A stretch of DNA of 64,000 bases. Source: Arion vulgaris (Eukaryota > Mollusca > Gastropoda > Stylommatophora > Arionidae). The stretch is from the NCBI GenBank assembly GCA_020796225.1, contig CM036758.1, positions 69,786,366 through 69,850,365 on the forward strand, written 5' to 3'. The notes beneath the pieces are model-generated. The model saw nothing but the letters and a program-made list of their open reading frames with translations. It was not told the DNA's origin and made no database searches. Positions within the stretch are counted from its first letter, which is position 1, and each line of letters begins with the position of its first letter. A program made the translations under genes and the position numbers. Of the stretch, positions 44,168 to 56,720 are shown in pieces.

Positions 44168-47100
44168 TTATACGGTTTCAATGTGGCTCTCTGTGGTAGA
44201 CGATACCAGTGTATTGTTACGTTTTCAATGTGGCTCTCTGTGGTAGACGATACCAGTGTATTGTTACGTTGTCAATGTGGCTCTCTGTGGTAGACGATAC
44301 CAGTGTATTGTTACGTTGTCAATGTGGCTCTCTGTGGTAGACGATACCAGTGTATTGTTACGTTTTCAATGTGGCTCTCTGTGGTAGACGATACCAGTGT
44401 ATTGTTACGTTGTCAATGTGGCTCTCTGTGGTAGACGATACCAGTGTATTGTTACGTTGTCAATGTGGCTATCTGTGGTAGACGATACCAGTGTATTGTT
44501 ACGTTGTCAATGTGGCTTTCTGTGGTAGACGATACCAGTGTATTGTTACGTTTTCAATGTGGCTCTCTGTGGTAGACGATACCAGTGGTATTGTTACGTT
44601 GTCAATGTGGCTCTCTGTGGTAGACGATACCAGTGTATTGTTACGTTGTCAATGTGGCTCTCTGTGGTAGACGATACCAGTGGTATTGTTACGTTGTCAA
44701 TGTGGCTCTCTGTGGTAGACGATACCAGTGTATTGTTACGTTGTCAATGTGGCTCTCTGTGGTAGACGATACCAGTGTATTGTTACGTTGTCAATGTGGC
44801 TCTCTGTGGTAGACGATACCAGTGTATTGTTACGTTGTCAATGTGGCTCTCTGTGGTAGACGATACCAGTGTATTGTTACGTTGTCAATGTGGCTCTCTG
44901 TGGTAGACGATACCAGTGTATTGTTACGTTGTCAATGTGGCTCTCTGTGGTAGACGATACCAGTGTATTGTTACGTTGTCAATGTGGCTCTCTGTGGTAG
45001 ACGATACCAGTGGTATTGTTACGTTGTCAATGTGGCTCTCTGTGGTAGACGATACCAGTGTATTGTTACGTTGTCAATGCGTCTCTCTGTGGTAGACGAT
45101 ACCAGTGGTATTGTTACGTTGTCAATGTGGCTCTCTGTGGTAGACGATACCAGTGTATTGTTACGTTTTCAATGTGGCTCTCTGTGGTAGACGATACCAG
45201 TGGTATTGTTACGTTGTCAATGTGGCTCTCTGTGGTAGACGATACCAGTGTATTGTTACGTTGTCAATGTGGCTCTCTGTGGTAGACGATACCAGTGGTA
45301 TTGTTACGTTGTCAATGTGGCTCTCTGTGGTAGACGATACCAGTGGTATTGTTACGTTGTCAATGTGGCTCTCTGTGGTAGACGATACCAGTGTATTGTT
45401 ACGTTGTCAATGCGTCTCTCTGTGGTAGACGATACCAGTGGTATTGTTACGTTGTCAATGTGGCTCTCTGTGGTAGACGATACCAGTGTATTGTTACGTT
45501 TTCAATGTGGCTCTCTGTGGTAGACGATACCAGTGGTATTGTTACGTTGTCAATGTGGCTCTGTGGAGACGATACCAGTGTATTGTTACGTTTCAAGTGG
45601 CTCTGTGTAGACGATACCAGTGTATTGTTACGTTGTCAATGTGGCTCTCTGTGGTAGACGATACCAGTGTATTGTTACGTTGTCAATGTGGCTCTCTGTG
45701 GTAGACGATACCAGTGTATTGTTACGTTTTCAATGTGGCTCTCTGTGGTAGACGATACCAGTGTATTGTTACGTTTTCAATGTGGCTCTCTGTGGTAGAC
45801 GATACCAGTGTATTGTTACGTTTTCAATGTGGCTCTCTGTGGTAGACGATACCAGTGTATTGTTACGTTTTCAATGTGGCCTCTGGTAGACGATACCAGT
45901 GTATTGTTACGTTGTCAATGTGGCTCTCTGTGGTAGACGATACCAGTGTATTGTTACGTTGTCAATGTGGCTCTCTGTGGTAGACGATACCAGTGGTATT
46001 GTTACGTTTTCAATGTGGCTCTCTGTGGTAGACGATACCAGTGTATTGTTACGTTGTCAATGTGGCTTTCTGTGGTAGACGATACCAGTGTATTGTTACG
46101 TTGTCAATGTGGTAGACGATACCAGTGTATTGTTACGTTGTCAATGTGGCTCTCTGTGGTAGACGATACCAGTGGTATTGTTACGTTTTCAATGTGGCTC
46201 TCTGTGGTAGACGATACCAGTGGTATTGTTACGTTTTCAATGTGGCTCTCTGTGGTAGACGATACCAGTGGTATTGTTACGTTTTCAATGTGGCTCTCTG
46301 TGGTAGACGATACCAGTGTATTGTTACGTTGTCAATGCGCTCTCTGTGGAGACGATACCAGTGGTATTGTTACGTTGTCAATGGCTCTCTGTGGTGACGA
46401 TACCAGTGTATTGTTACGTTTCAATGTGGCTCTCTGTGTAGACGATACCAGTGGTATTGTTACGTTGTCAATGTAGGCTCTCTGGGCAGTACGATCAACA
46501 GTGTATTGTTACGTTTTCAATGTGGCTCTCTGTGGTAGACGATACCAGTGTATTGTTACGTTGTCAATGTGGCTCTCTGTGGTAGACGATACCAGTGGTA
46601 TTGTTACGTTGTCAATGTGGCTCTCTGTGGTAGACGATACCAGTGGTATTGTTACGTTGTCAATGTGGTCTCTCGTGGTAGACGATACCAGTGTATTGTT
46701 ACGTTGTCAATGTGGCTCTCTGTGGTAGACGATACCAGTGGTATTGTTACGTTGTCAATGTGGCTCTCTGTGGTAGACGATACCAGTGTATTGTTACGTT
46801 GTCAATGTGGCTCTCTGTGGTAGACGATACCAGTGGTATTGTTACGTTGTCAATGTGGCTCTCTGTGGTAGACGATACCAGTGTATTGTTACGTTGTCAA
46901 TGTGGCTCTCTGTGGTAGACGATACCAGTGTATTGTTACGTTGTCAATGTGGCTCTCTGTGGTAGACGATACCAGTGTATTGTTACGTTTTCAATGTGGC
47001 TCTCTGTGGTAGACGATACCAGTGTATTGTTACGTTTTCAATGTGGCTCTCTGTGGTAGACGATACCAGTGTATTGTTACGTTTTCAATGTGGCTCTCTG

Positions 47101-47735
47101 TGGTAGACGATACCAGTGTATTGTTAGTTTCAATGTGGCTCTCTGTGGTAGACGATACCAGTGTATTGTTACGTTGTCAATGTGGCTCTCTGTGGTAGAC
47201 GATACCAGTGTATTGTTACGTTGTCAATGTGGCTCTCTGTGGTAGACGATACCAGTGTATTGTTACGTTGTCAATGTGGCTTTCTGTGGTAGACGATACC
47301 AGTGTATTGTTACGTTGTCAATGTGGCTTTCTGTGGTAGACGATACCAGTGTATTGTTACGTTGTCAATGTGGCTTCTGTGTAGACGATACCATGTATTG
47401 TTACGTTGTCAATGTGGTAGACGATACCAGTGTATTGTTACGTTGTCAATGTGGCTCTCTGTGGTAGACGATACCAGTGTATTGTTACGTTTTCAATGTG
47501 GCTCTCTGTGGTAGACGATACCAGTGTATTGTTACGTTGTCAATGTGGCTCTCTGTGGTAGACGATACCAGTGTATTGTTACGTTGTCAATGTGGCTCTC
47601 TGTGGTAGACGATACCAGTGTATTGTTACGTTGTCAATGTGGCTCTCTGTGGTAGACGATACCAGTGGTATTGTTACGTTTCAATGTGGTCTCTGTGGTA
47701 GACGATACCAGTGTATTGTTACGTTTCAATGTGCT
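44168..47735. repeat. 47/48-bp satellite array, about 75 units
   Basis: Unit core gtggctctctgtggtagacg followed by ataccagtgtattgttacgt and tgtcaat. Variants with an extra G (ccagtggtattg) are 48 bp. Translations starting at 45058, 45153 and 45248 are 95 bases apart, so 47+48 dimers form a higher-order unit in part of the array. Some units are truncated (for example 45560-45610 and 46330-46500). Confidence 0.95.
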
Positions 47736-47993
47736 TATGAAATGTAGACGGTTCAGTGAGTTATTCTTCTTTAATCATTAGTGGATGTTTGAACCATCTT
47801 CAATGATGTTCTTTCACGTGGAAATCGCTTATTGTTCATGTAGTTAACTATTTCAAAGTAGTTGATTTGTATCTTGTCCTTCAAGATGGATGATAAATGT
47901 TTATCTACGTCTGTCAAGTCTATTCTGTTCTGTTTCCATTGTAGATTCTTCTCAAACGCTCATATTGCCTATTGTAACCATTTCATGGTTTGA
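47736..47993. other. Right flank of the 47-bp satellite
   Basis: Minus-strand codons (NYFEIVNYMNNKRFPRERTS) might be a diverged continuation of the LINE that seeded the array, but the match is weak. Confidence 0.3.
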
Positions 47994-48346
47994 TTGTGAT
48001 CTGAGCCTAAGAGCGATTGATTTATACAGTATGCTCAAACCATCTATTTGTCGTTGCTTTTTATTTGCTGGTAGCATCCTTTGGGCGTACATCAATCGCC
48101 TCTTCAAGACATGCCATATTGATCAGTGGTACTATTCTTCGCTTCTATGGTGTCTTGTGCATGGTGATCTGAGCCTAAGAGCGATTGAAATAATGCCAGT
48201 TATGCGCCTACAAGTAGGCCAGCCAGTATATTCGATTTCTCCTATGTTTTTTTTAAATTTAATATGGTAGCTTACCTAGGTCCTACACCAGCGGCCTCTT
48301 ACAACATGCCTTGTAGGTCGCAGTGGTACTATTCTTTACTTCAGAC
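47994..48346 (-). mobile_element. Two partial SINE-like family B copies in tandem, minus strand
   Basis: The block gatctgagcctaagagcgat occurs at 47998 and again at 48168. Each is followed by diverged B sequence ending in gtggtactattctt, so there are two head-to-tail pieces: about 47994-48145 and 48163-48346. Confidence 0.6.
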
Positions 48347-48780
48347 GACCTCCTGATTACAACTGGATTCATCTTATCTCGTTAGTTAGATCTTTGAGCA
48401 AGAACACCTCTTGTGTTCGAGTCGATAGTCGAACGTTTATGCATTAAGCTAATCCGTGACACTACATTTTTGACTACCAAAATTTAGTTTGTCAGATAAT
48501 AAAAGAAGTTGAATATGAAGGTTTGTCAAACTTCAATCAAAGTTCACACCGTGACAGATCTAAGTACGCTAAATCATATGACCGAGCATATGGTGTAACT
48601 CTATCCTAGATAACCATTATCAAATGGTGTCATAAGTACCGAGAGGTCATAGACTTTGAAGTATAAATATAAACAATAATATTATCAATCAACGTCAAGT
48701 TCCTGTAATCAGATAACAAGTGTGAGATGATGGTACAAAATAACATTTATGTGTTACTGTTACATTTTTGGATTAAATCC

Positions 48781-49013
48781 TCTTCTTCTTCTTCTTTGAA
48801 CGCTCTATATCGATCACTTGTTAAATAACTCTTTGTGATCCGTATGTGATCCGGGCCTAAGAGCGATTGTACGTTGTGCCAGTTATGCGCCTACAAGTAG
48901 GCCAGCACATCCGAATTCCCTAGCCCCTACCTCAGTGGTCTCTTACGACATGCCTTTGGGTTGCAATGCTAATATCCTTTCCTGTCCTCTAGGCCTTGGC
49001 AAAACACGGATGG
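48781..49013 (-). mobile_element. SINE-like family B, minus strand
   Basis: From tcttcttcttcttctttgaa to ggcaaaacacggatggg, with a small internal deletion near 48915. Confidence 0.75.
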
Positions 49014-49016
49014 GTT

Positions 49017-49190
49017 GATTGAATGACAATTATTATTGCATTTCGGTGAATAACTATGTGTGCTCAAATCTCTTTCTTACGCCACAAGATCATAGAGACA
49101 GTTTACGAGCTTCGTAGCACAGGCGAAGGTCCCAGGTGTAATTTTGAACATTTATAAGAATTTTATTGGATTTAAAAAAAATAACGGTTG
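49017..49190 (+). repeat. Dispersed repeat I, plus copy
   Basis: attgcatttcggtgaataac ... gatctctttctt-like block, then taattttgaacatttataag. Confidence 0.65.
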
Positions 49191-49239
49191 AAAATAATCT
49201 CTAACCACGAACTGCTTACATGATATCAGTAAGAGAATA

Positions 49240-49475
49240 TAAACGCCATAATGCAAAAGAGAAAAATGGAAATGGATCGGACATCTGATACGCATGGAGG
49301 TTAACTCTATCAAGTAAACTGCACTGAGATGAATATCTGTGGATAACTAACAACGCGGAAGACCCAAAACAACACGGAGGAGAACAGTAGAACAGGATTT
49401 GAGCTAGAACACAATACAGATGACGGGCAAGAACAGAGAAGAATGGGGCACATTTTATAGCTTTTTAAGAACTAG
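49240..49475 (+). pseudogene. RTE-like LINE C-terminal fragment
   Basis: Reads KRKWKWIGHLIRMEVNSIK, then RGRPKTTRRRTVEQDL, then NREEWGTFYSF; stops interrupt it. Confidence 0.6.
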
Positions 49476-49538
49476 CACTGATATCAGGGAGCACTGGAAT
49501 ATAGTGTTATCGCAGCACACTAGTGCTTTTAGGGAGAC

Positions 49539-50018
49539 GCCCATGTACTGCTGGGGGCTTCAAGGAGAGCAAAGAATTGTAACACTGCGACTTACAAGGC
49601 ATGTCGTGAGAGGCGACTGAGGTAAGGGCCTAGGTAAGATACCCTAGTAAACAAAAACGTCGCAGAAATCGGATGTGCTGACCTACTTGTAGGCGCATAA
49701 CTAGCAAAACGTACAATCGCTCTTAGTCTCCGATCACATACAGATCACAAAGAGTGGTTAGGCCGAAAACTTCGGTTTTGGATGCGCTCGTCCTACATTA
49801 GTAGGGGCTTAATAGAGGATGCAACGTTCTTATCGTTCTTGACAAAGACTGTGTATATATCACAATAAGAATGTACTTGACAAAGACTGTGTATATATCA
49901 CAATAAGAATGTACTTGACAAAGACTGTGTATATATCACAATAAGAATGATTAAAATGTGCGAGAAGAACGAACGAACACAAAAACAAAAACAAAAAGTG
50001 GTTAACAAGTGATAAAGA
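49539..50018 (+). mobile_element. SINE-like family B, plus strand, split by another SINE
   Basis: The B body runs 49539-49762 and resumes at 49997 (agtggttaacaagtgataaa). The gap holds the element at 49763-49996. Confidence 0.7.
49763..49996 (+). mobile_element. SINE-like insertion (A-related, family G) with 8-bp TSD inside a family B copy
   Basis: Flanked by AGTGGTTA on both sides. It starts gccgaaaacttcggttttgg, contains a 38-bp unit repeated three times (49828-49950: cttgacaaagactgtgtata...) and ends in an (AAAAAC)n-like tail after gaagaacgaacgaac. A related 3' fragment lies at 40741-40825. Confidence 0.65.
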
Positions 50019-50304
50019 GAAGGCGCATATAGCCCACATACATTCTAATCAGACAGCAGGTTAGTGCACGCGCGAGATATAGCTCATCTTTGCATTTTCT
50101 ATATTTAGCACAAACTGTCTAGAGAAATGTAAATGTTAATCTGACAGCACAAAACAAATTTTTCCCCGTAGAGAAATAAACAAAAATGGAAGCAGGCAAC
50201 TAGGACGAAATAATAAATCATATCAAATAAGAAATCAGGAAGAGACGGGATATTTTTTTTCTTTTAATCATACACTTTCTTTTTTAAATATCGTTTAAGA
50301 TAAT

Positions 50305-51401
50305 CATCATCAAGTTGCGTATCCTTTATAGGACGTTGCTCTCTTTGCAGCGCATCTGAAATTCACTCTGTCTCTAGCCAGTTCACCCACTTCGCTGATG
50401 GTCATATTCATGGTTTCTTTAATATCTTGTAGCCATCTTCTTCTTGGTCTGCCTCTGCGTCCTGGGACCCTACCCTCTAATATTGTTCTCTCCAGGCCAT
50501 CGGGACGCTTGATGTGGCCAAAGTATGTAATTTTTCTGTATAGTATGTTGTTTATCAGCCAATTCTCTTTAACACTTAGTTCCTTCAGGACATCAGTGTT
50601 CTTTCTTTTTCTGTCCATGGTATTCATAGGATCTTTCTGTAGCATTTAGTTTCCAAGGACTGGATTTTCGTTCTTGTTGTTTGTGTAATGGTCCATGATT
50701 CACAACCATAAGTAGCCATTGGAAATATGCATGTTCTCGGTATTTGTAATTTTAATATTTTGCTGGTGCTTTGCCACATGTTCTTCATTGTGTTTAACTT
50801 CTTGACTGATATTGCCAATCTTCTTGAGATCTCTTTGGAGCAGTCACCGTTATTGTTAATTATTGAGCCCAGATATTCGTAGCTCTCACACATTGGAGTT
50901 CTTCATTGTTTATATGGATGTTAGGTGAGCCTTTTGCTTTGTCAGTTGACATTATTTTCTTTTAAAATTCAAATATAGATGTTGGTCTTTACTATGTTTC
51001 TTGGTCGTCATGATTAGGTTTTCCAAACCTTCTTTGCTGGTGGATAATAATACGGTATCGTCTGCGTATCTAAGCTCTGGAATGGAATTGCCGCCTATAA
51101 TGAAAGGGTCGTAATTCACGTAGTTGGCATCGTTTTTTACATTCCTCATGATGTTCTCCGCATATATGTTGAATAAGTATGGGGACAAAATACATCCCTG
51201 TCGTACCCACTTTTGGATCTCGAACCATTCAGCTATTTCACCATCTATTTTAATAGTTGCATGTTGTTCGTGGTATAGAGATTCTCTGAGTTGTATTATG
51301 TGTGTTGGAAAATGCATGTCGTTCATGATGTTCCACATTTTCTGGTGTTGTATATTGTCGAAAGTAAGATAATGGAATATGATTAACTCTTTAGTATACA
51401 C
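50305..51401 (-). pseudogene. RTE-like LINE: RT palm to C-terminus, decayed
   Basis: On the minus strand: VRQGCILSPYLFNIYAENIM (near 51200), the catalytic YADDTVLLS (near 51060), MCESYEYLGSIINNNGDCSK (50893), YGCESWTITQTTRTKIQSLE, then ITYFGHIKRPDGLERTILEG and GRRGRPRRRWLQDIKETM. Three frames are used, so it is inactive. It ends in (TGA)n at 50305. The domain order matches 14340-15640, but the sequence is diverged. Confidence 0.85.
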
Positions 51402-51734
51402 ATGTCAGTTATGCCAGACCGATATTTTTACGCGTTTTTTTAAATATACACTTTGGAGCACCCTCTTATAAAGTCTGTTATAAACTTTTTATGTTTAGCA
51501 CTAGAGGCATATGCCATTATCAGAATGTGCGGTGTTGAAAGTTTTATTTTATAAATTAACCATTCTGCAAACAATTGCACACAAATAGCATTTAATGGAA
51601 CCTGCTAAGAATTTTGTTGTGGTTCGTGGGGTTTTTCATAGTTACTTTGTGCTACCAGAGCCAAACATGGACAATGAGCAAAGTACAGTCATAAAAAATA
51701 ATTACATGTGAAATGTGGTGCCTGCGAAAAGTTA

Positions 51735-52018
51735 CCAACACCAGAAAAGAAAGCTTCACCAATATCAGCATAGGAAAGAAAGTTGGCACATAACCTTGCT
51801 TGAATTGCATTGAGAAACAAAGTCACCAACATCAGCATAAGAAAGTTGGCACAGAACCTTGCTTGAATTACATTGAGAAACAAAGTCACCAACATCAGCA
51901 TAAGAAAGAAAGTTGACACAGAACGTTGCTTGAATTACATTGAGAAACAAAGTCACCAACATCAACATAAGAAAGTTGGCACAGAACCTTGTTCGAATTA
52001 CATTGAGAAACAAGTAAC
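51735..52018. repeat. About 66-70-bp tandem repeat, 4 units
   Basis: gttggcacagaaccttgctt then gaattacattgagaaacaaa and gtcaccaacatcagcataag repeated four times. Confidence 0.88.
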
Positions 52019-52024
52019 CGGACA

Positions 52025-52215
52025 AAATTCATTAGAAAAATTAGAAAATAATATTCCTACAACATATTTTCACCATCTCCTAAATTACACCGGAGACCAT
52101 TGCCGATGCTACGGAGTTCATGCAATGCCGCTGAGATCTTCCTGGGTAAGAAACAAATCAGAACACACATGCTTACTCACCAAGTGCAACGATGATGTCC
52201 CTATCAATCAATCTC
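52025..52215 (-). repeat. Dispersed repeat I, minus copy
   Basis: cgctgagatcttcctgggta ... cacacatgcttactcaccaa ... ctatcaatcaatc. Confidence 0.68.
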
Positions 52216-52654
52216 GCAGTATTGTGTCGTAAAACTACAGTACTTTGTGATTACGTGTTTTACCAATCAAATAGTTTTACTGCAGTGTCATCTGTTTTGT
52301 GAATATGTGTCGCTTTAGCAAGAAATGTCTAGTCATACTTGCCTTTCTGCACTGAAACGTTCTCTATATTATGCGTGAGGTAGTCAGCGTGATGAAAGTG
52401 CACGTCCGCGTCCTAGTTGCTCGAATTTGTTGACAACTGTTTTCAAATATTTGTAATTGTTTCGAATCGTACGATCGATATGTGAACTTGGACGCCATGT
52501 TGTCTGCTTTACTAAACGTTTACAGCCAAAGTGTTGACTTCATTACACCGGGTTTAAACCCCATTGGCGAGTTAGAACAAAGACACGTATGTACAGTATC
52601 ATATAAGGAAAGCAAAGTGAATAATAAAATGATAGATTCATTTTGCTTGGTTAT

Positions 52655-52925
52655 GTCGCCCGAATGGTTACCGGGGCCCAAATTTGGAGTGTAAAGAATA
52701 TAACCACTGTTACCTGCCACGCATGTCGTCAGAGGGGACTAAGGAGGTTAGGCTGAAATCGGATGCACATGTCCTAAACGTGTAGAAGTCTATGCGTGTA
52801 GGGGCCTACCAAACTAATGTGCAACGTATACATGTTCTTGGCAAGGATCAAACATATCACAAAGAGTGATTAAAATTGGTGGTAAAGAACGAACGCAAAG
52901 AAGAAGAAGAAGAAGAAGAAGAAAG
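52655..52925 (+). mobile_element. SINE-like family A, plus-strand copy with long (GAA)n tail
   Basis: Full-length copy from gtcgcccgaatggttaccgg. It ends in an uninterrupted run of GAA repeats, the youngest-looking tail of the family here. Confidence 0.8.
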
Positions 52926-52952
52926 AGCTTGGTTATGTGATATTATACATAC

Positions 52953-53106
52953 ATATCTTTGTAATAAATCGCACATTTTATTAAATAGCACCGCAGTATC
53001 TCCACGGTTTTCTCCAGATCTGATCTGATATATCTTTGTAATAAATCGCACATTTTATTAAATAGCACCGCAGTATCTCCACGGTTTTCTCCAGATCTGA
53101 TCTGAT
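52953..53106. repeat. About 78-bp tandem duplication
   Basis: atatctttgtaataaatcgc...ctccagatctgatctgat occurs twice head to tail with almost no change. Confidence 0.9.
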
Positions 53107-53109
53107 CCG

Positions 53110-53970
53110 GTCTTACTACTTCAGATTTGTAGATTTTAGTACATCTCCTAGTTGATGTTGTACATCTCTTAGTACATCTCCTAGTACATCTCTTAATTGA
53201 TCTTGTACATATCCTAGTACATCTTCTAATTGATCTTGTACATCTCTTAGTACATCTCCTAGTACATCTCCTAGTACATCTCCTAGTACATCTCCTAGTA
53301 CATCTCCTAGTACATCTCCTAGTACATCTCCTAGTACATCTCCTAGTACATCTCCTAGTACATCTCCTAGTACATCTCCTAGTACATCTCTTAGTACATC
53401 TCCTAGTACATCTCCTAGTACATCTCCTAATACATCTCCTAGTACATCTCCTAGTACATCTCCTTGTACATTTCCTAGTACATCTCCTAGTACATCTCCT
53501 AGTACATCTCCTTGTACATTTCCTAGTACATCTCCTAGTACATCTCCTAGTACATCTCTTAGTACATCTCCTAGTACATCTCCTAGTACATCTCCTAATA
53601 CATCTCCTAGTACATCTCCTAGTACATCTCCTGACATTCTAGTACATCCCTAGTACATCTCCTAGTACATCTCCTTGTACATTTCTAGCATCTCCTAGTA
53701 CATCTCAGACATCTCCAAAGACATCTCCTAGTACATCTCTAGCACATCCCCTATCATCTCTAGACATCTCTAGTACATCTCTAGTACATCCTTAGACATC
53801 TCCAGTACATCTCAGACATCTCCCAGTACATCTCTTAGTACATCTCCAGTACATCTCCTAGTACATCTCCTAATACATCTCCTAGTACATCTCCTAGTAC
53901 ATCTCCTTGTACATCTCCTAGTACATCTCCTAGTACATCTCCTAGTACACCTCCTAGTACATACTCCATA
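53110..53970. repeat. 12-bp minisatellite (agtacatctcct)
   Basis: About 70 units; the homogeneous core is at 53240-53640 and decays to the right. The minus-strand GDVL repeat ORF is a product of the 12-base period. Confidence 0.95.
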
Positions 53971-53984
53971 TAGCTTGTTCCTTC

Positions 53985-54150
53985 TTCACATAAGTGACAC
54001 ACCAACTGCCGAGAGTATTGTACGAAGCACGTACTGAGTAGCTCCGGCAACAATCTTAGGGTATCTGGAAAAATGCACTTGTGAACAGAACCGCAAGGTC
54101 TGAATTGGAACCTACAACCTTCGGAGCGCAAGGCAATGAACTGTAGTATA
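53985..54150 (-). mobile_element. tRNA-derived SINE family D, decayed minus-strand copy
   Basis: Contains gtgacacaccaactgccgag, tacgaagcacgtactgagta and ccgcaaggtctgaattgga. It abuts the 12-bp tandem array. Confidence 0.6.
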
Positions 54151-54184
54151 CGCTTTCGTAGAAAATATTCGTAATTGGGAATTC

Positions 54185-54310
54185 CCGTCATGTGTATTGT
54201 TCGTTATGTGAATTGGCAGCTGCGTGGAATGTTCGTTATGTGAATTGGCAGCTGCGTGGAATGTTCGTTATGTGAATTGGCAGCTGCGTGGAATGTTCGT
54301 TATGTTGAGT
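54185..54310. repeat. 32-bp tandem repeat, about 4 units
   Basis: gttcgttatgtgaattggca then gctgcgtggaat. Confidence 0.93.
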
Positions 54311-54508
54311 AACTGTTAAGAGAAAGAATCGTACGATCGATATATGAACTTAGCTTTGTTGACTATTTTACTGTGCTATTTGCAATTTGTGTACCGTCTG
54401 ACGTAATCCAACTGTACTTGGATGCACTTTCTTTCTCTCGTTTATTTTCTCTCTCACACACGCTCTTATTTATTCCTGTTTCAAATTGAACGTGTAAATG
54501 TACTGTAA

Positions 54509-54725
54509 CTTCTTCTTCTTCTTCTTCTTCAAACATTCCATATTGACCACTTGTTAAACCACTCTTTGTGATCTGTAAATGATCTGAATCTAAGAGCGAT
54601 TGTAAATTGTGCCAGTTATGCGCCTACAAATGCATCAACACATTCGATTTCTGCTACGCTTTTTATTTATTAGGGTAGCTACCCTATGCCCCTACATTAG
54701 TCGCCCCTTACGACATTCCTTGTAT
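54509..54725 (-). mobile_element. SINE-like family B, minus strand, 5'-truncated
   Basis: Starts with a long (CTT)n tail complement. It carries ctaagagcgattgtaaattg and stops at cgacattccttgta. Confidence 0.7.
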
Positions 54726-54759
54726 CAAATGCTTATAAAAACCACTAAACAGGAATTTC

Positions 54760-56720
54760 GATTTTCGCGTGTGAGCTAGTCGGCCTTATATTGCCGACGG
54801 CCATGAGTTGTGTGTTCTACTGTAACAGTTTCACTGTTAGCTTAATTAGGGGTATAGTCGGGTCAACCCAAACAACAACAACCCCCCTTATTGCACTAGG
54901 TGTCCTTGAGTCTGTATGTAAACACCTTGTTTACTAATTCTTGGTTGCTGACCAGCAGTTTACAAACTCGGGCCATTGGTTTAGTCCATGGTAGTCGAGG
55001 ACTCCCTAAAACTCGGTAATCTCGAGACCAGGACAGGGGCCAGCTGGGATTTGGGAGGACTTAAGTTAGTAGATATATATTCAGTTGAAACTTTAGATTT
55101 ACAGGAGAGACGACACAAACTACTGAGGAGATATTAGTTTAGTTGTCGGATCACCATCACTGCACGTCGAACAAATTAGTCCATAAGTGCTCGATCTCTC
55201 CCTCAGTATGTCCATCAGATGTGGCGACTAACGATACTGAGGAGATATAGTTATAGACAGGAAGAGAAAAGGACTTAAGTTAGTAGATATATATTCAGTG
55301 GAACTTTAGATTTACAGGAGAGACGACACAAACTACTGAGGAGTTATAGACAGGAAGAGAAAAAGACTCGAAGAGGTAACACACGAGACTGAGTTCCGTG
55401 GTACGAAGAATATTGAGAGAGAGAAAGACTAACTTATAGTCTTATATTTTTCTGACAAAATTTAAGGAACACTAAGCTTTGAACAGTGAGGGAGATAGTC
55501 AGAAGTTAACTAGCGAAGTGAATAAGAGAATATTGTTTTCATATACGGAGGGACATATAACCTTCCAATCATCTGATGAATATTGGTGTTGTGAACAAAC
55601 ACCCAGAGACCAGAGACTTTGATGACCAGAGAATATTGTTTTCTTATACGGAGAGACATATAACATTCCAATCATCTGATGAATATTGGTGTTGTTGTGA
55701 ACAAACACCCAGAGACCAGAGACTTTGATGACCAGAGAATATTGTTTTTCTTATACGGAGAGACCTATAACCTTCCAATCATCTGATGAATATTGGTGTT
55801 GTTGTGAACAAACACCCAGAGACCAGAGACTTTGATGACCAGAGAATATTGTTTTTCTTATACGGAGAGACCTATAACCTTCCAATCATCTGATGAATAT
55901 TGGTGTTGTTGTGAACAAACATCCAGAGACCAGAGACTTTGATGACCAGAGACAAGACGACCAGAGACCAGACGACCCGGTTCTAGAGAGGCCACTTCTA
56001 CGACCTAGACCGAGACGACGTCCAAACTTTTAGTATGAGGATTCAAAAAAAACATTAACACTTGTAAAATTATCTGTATTCGAGGAACTAGAAACCCCTG
56101 TTCAACGAACTTTTCAGTGACGGGAGAAAATTCAGAGAGCGGCCACTTTTAGACCACTGTATTTCTGAACATAGTGTGCAACCACTAGCATACACAGAAT
56201 TGCTGGCGATGACCATGTCAAATCCTTAGGCTGATGGGAGTTGATGCTAAGGTAAAGAAGAATTTCTGAACTAAGATATATTGTTTAATTATGAATTGAA
56301 TTAAATTCCGGTGAACTTATAGAGATAGACGGTTTCCAATTAGAGTATAGAAGGAATTATGTTGATGTGAGTTGATGCCGAGGATTGATTTATTAAGATA
56401 TACATTACAGGTGTCCAAAGTGACGTTGAGTTAGGAGAGTTACCTGTGAATCAATATTTTTTTTTTATATTAAAATTTATTGTTTTGAAGACCTAAGTGT
56501 CTACTTATGTGTGTTCCTTGCTCTTCATGAGAGAGTATTATTCTATTAAATTAACACTACTACCTCTTTTAACTGGGACCTTGTACCAGCTAGTCTGTTA
56601 CACTACGGGCTACCGGCCTTATGTTGCTGGAGGCCATGACGTGTGTTCTACAGGCTACTAATGTTCACTATTCACTGAGAGACTAGTCAAGTCTTAACTC
56701 TACTGGATGTAGAGCCAGGC
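54760..56720 (+). repeat. Region bracketed by a direct repeat, possible degraded LTR element
   Basis: cggccttatattgccgacgg ... catgagttgtgtgttctac (54790-54822) recurs as cggccttatgttgctggagg ... catgacgtgtgttctac (56607-56650). Between them lie an 85-base duplication (55055-55140 / 55265-55345), the 107-bp array and no recognisable pol codons. A repeat J piece is at 55138-55245. Confidence 0.3.
55495..55965. repeat. About 107-120-bp tandem repeat, 4 units
   Basis: Unit gagaatattgtttttcttat...ccttccaatcatctgatgaa...accagagactttgatgacc. The last part of the unit (gaccagagac) is further amplified at 55925-55985. Confidence 0.93.

Noticed and set aside
44174..47514. Many overlapping ORFs reading MYCYVVNVALCGRRYQ repeats
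   Set aside because: Satellite translation; 47-bp units shift frame each time and ORFs appear only where 48-bp units restore phase.
44168..47735. CRISPR-like array of regular repeats
   Set aside because: There are no unique spacers between the units, no cas genes, and the genome is eukaryotic.
53116..53637. 173-codon minus-strand GDVL-repeat protein
   Set aside because: Produced by a 12-bp tandem array; every frame is repetitive and no start context or flanking exon is seen.
54760..56720. Confident call of an LTR retrotransposon
   Set aside because: Only a short direct repeat supports it; no gag/pol codons, primer binding site or TSD could be seen, so it is kept as a low-confidence region.
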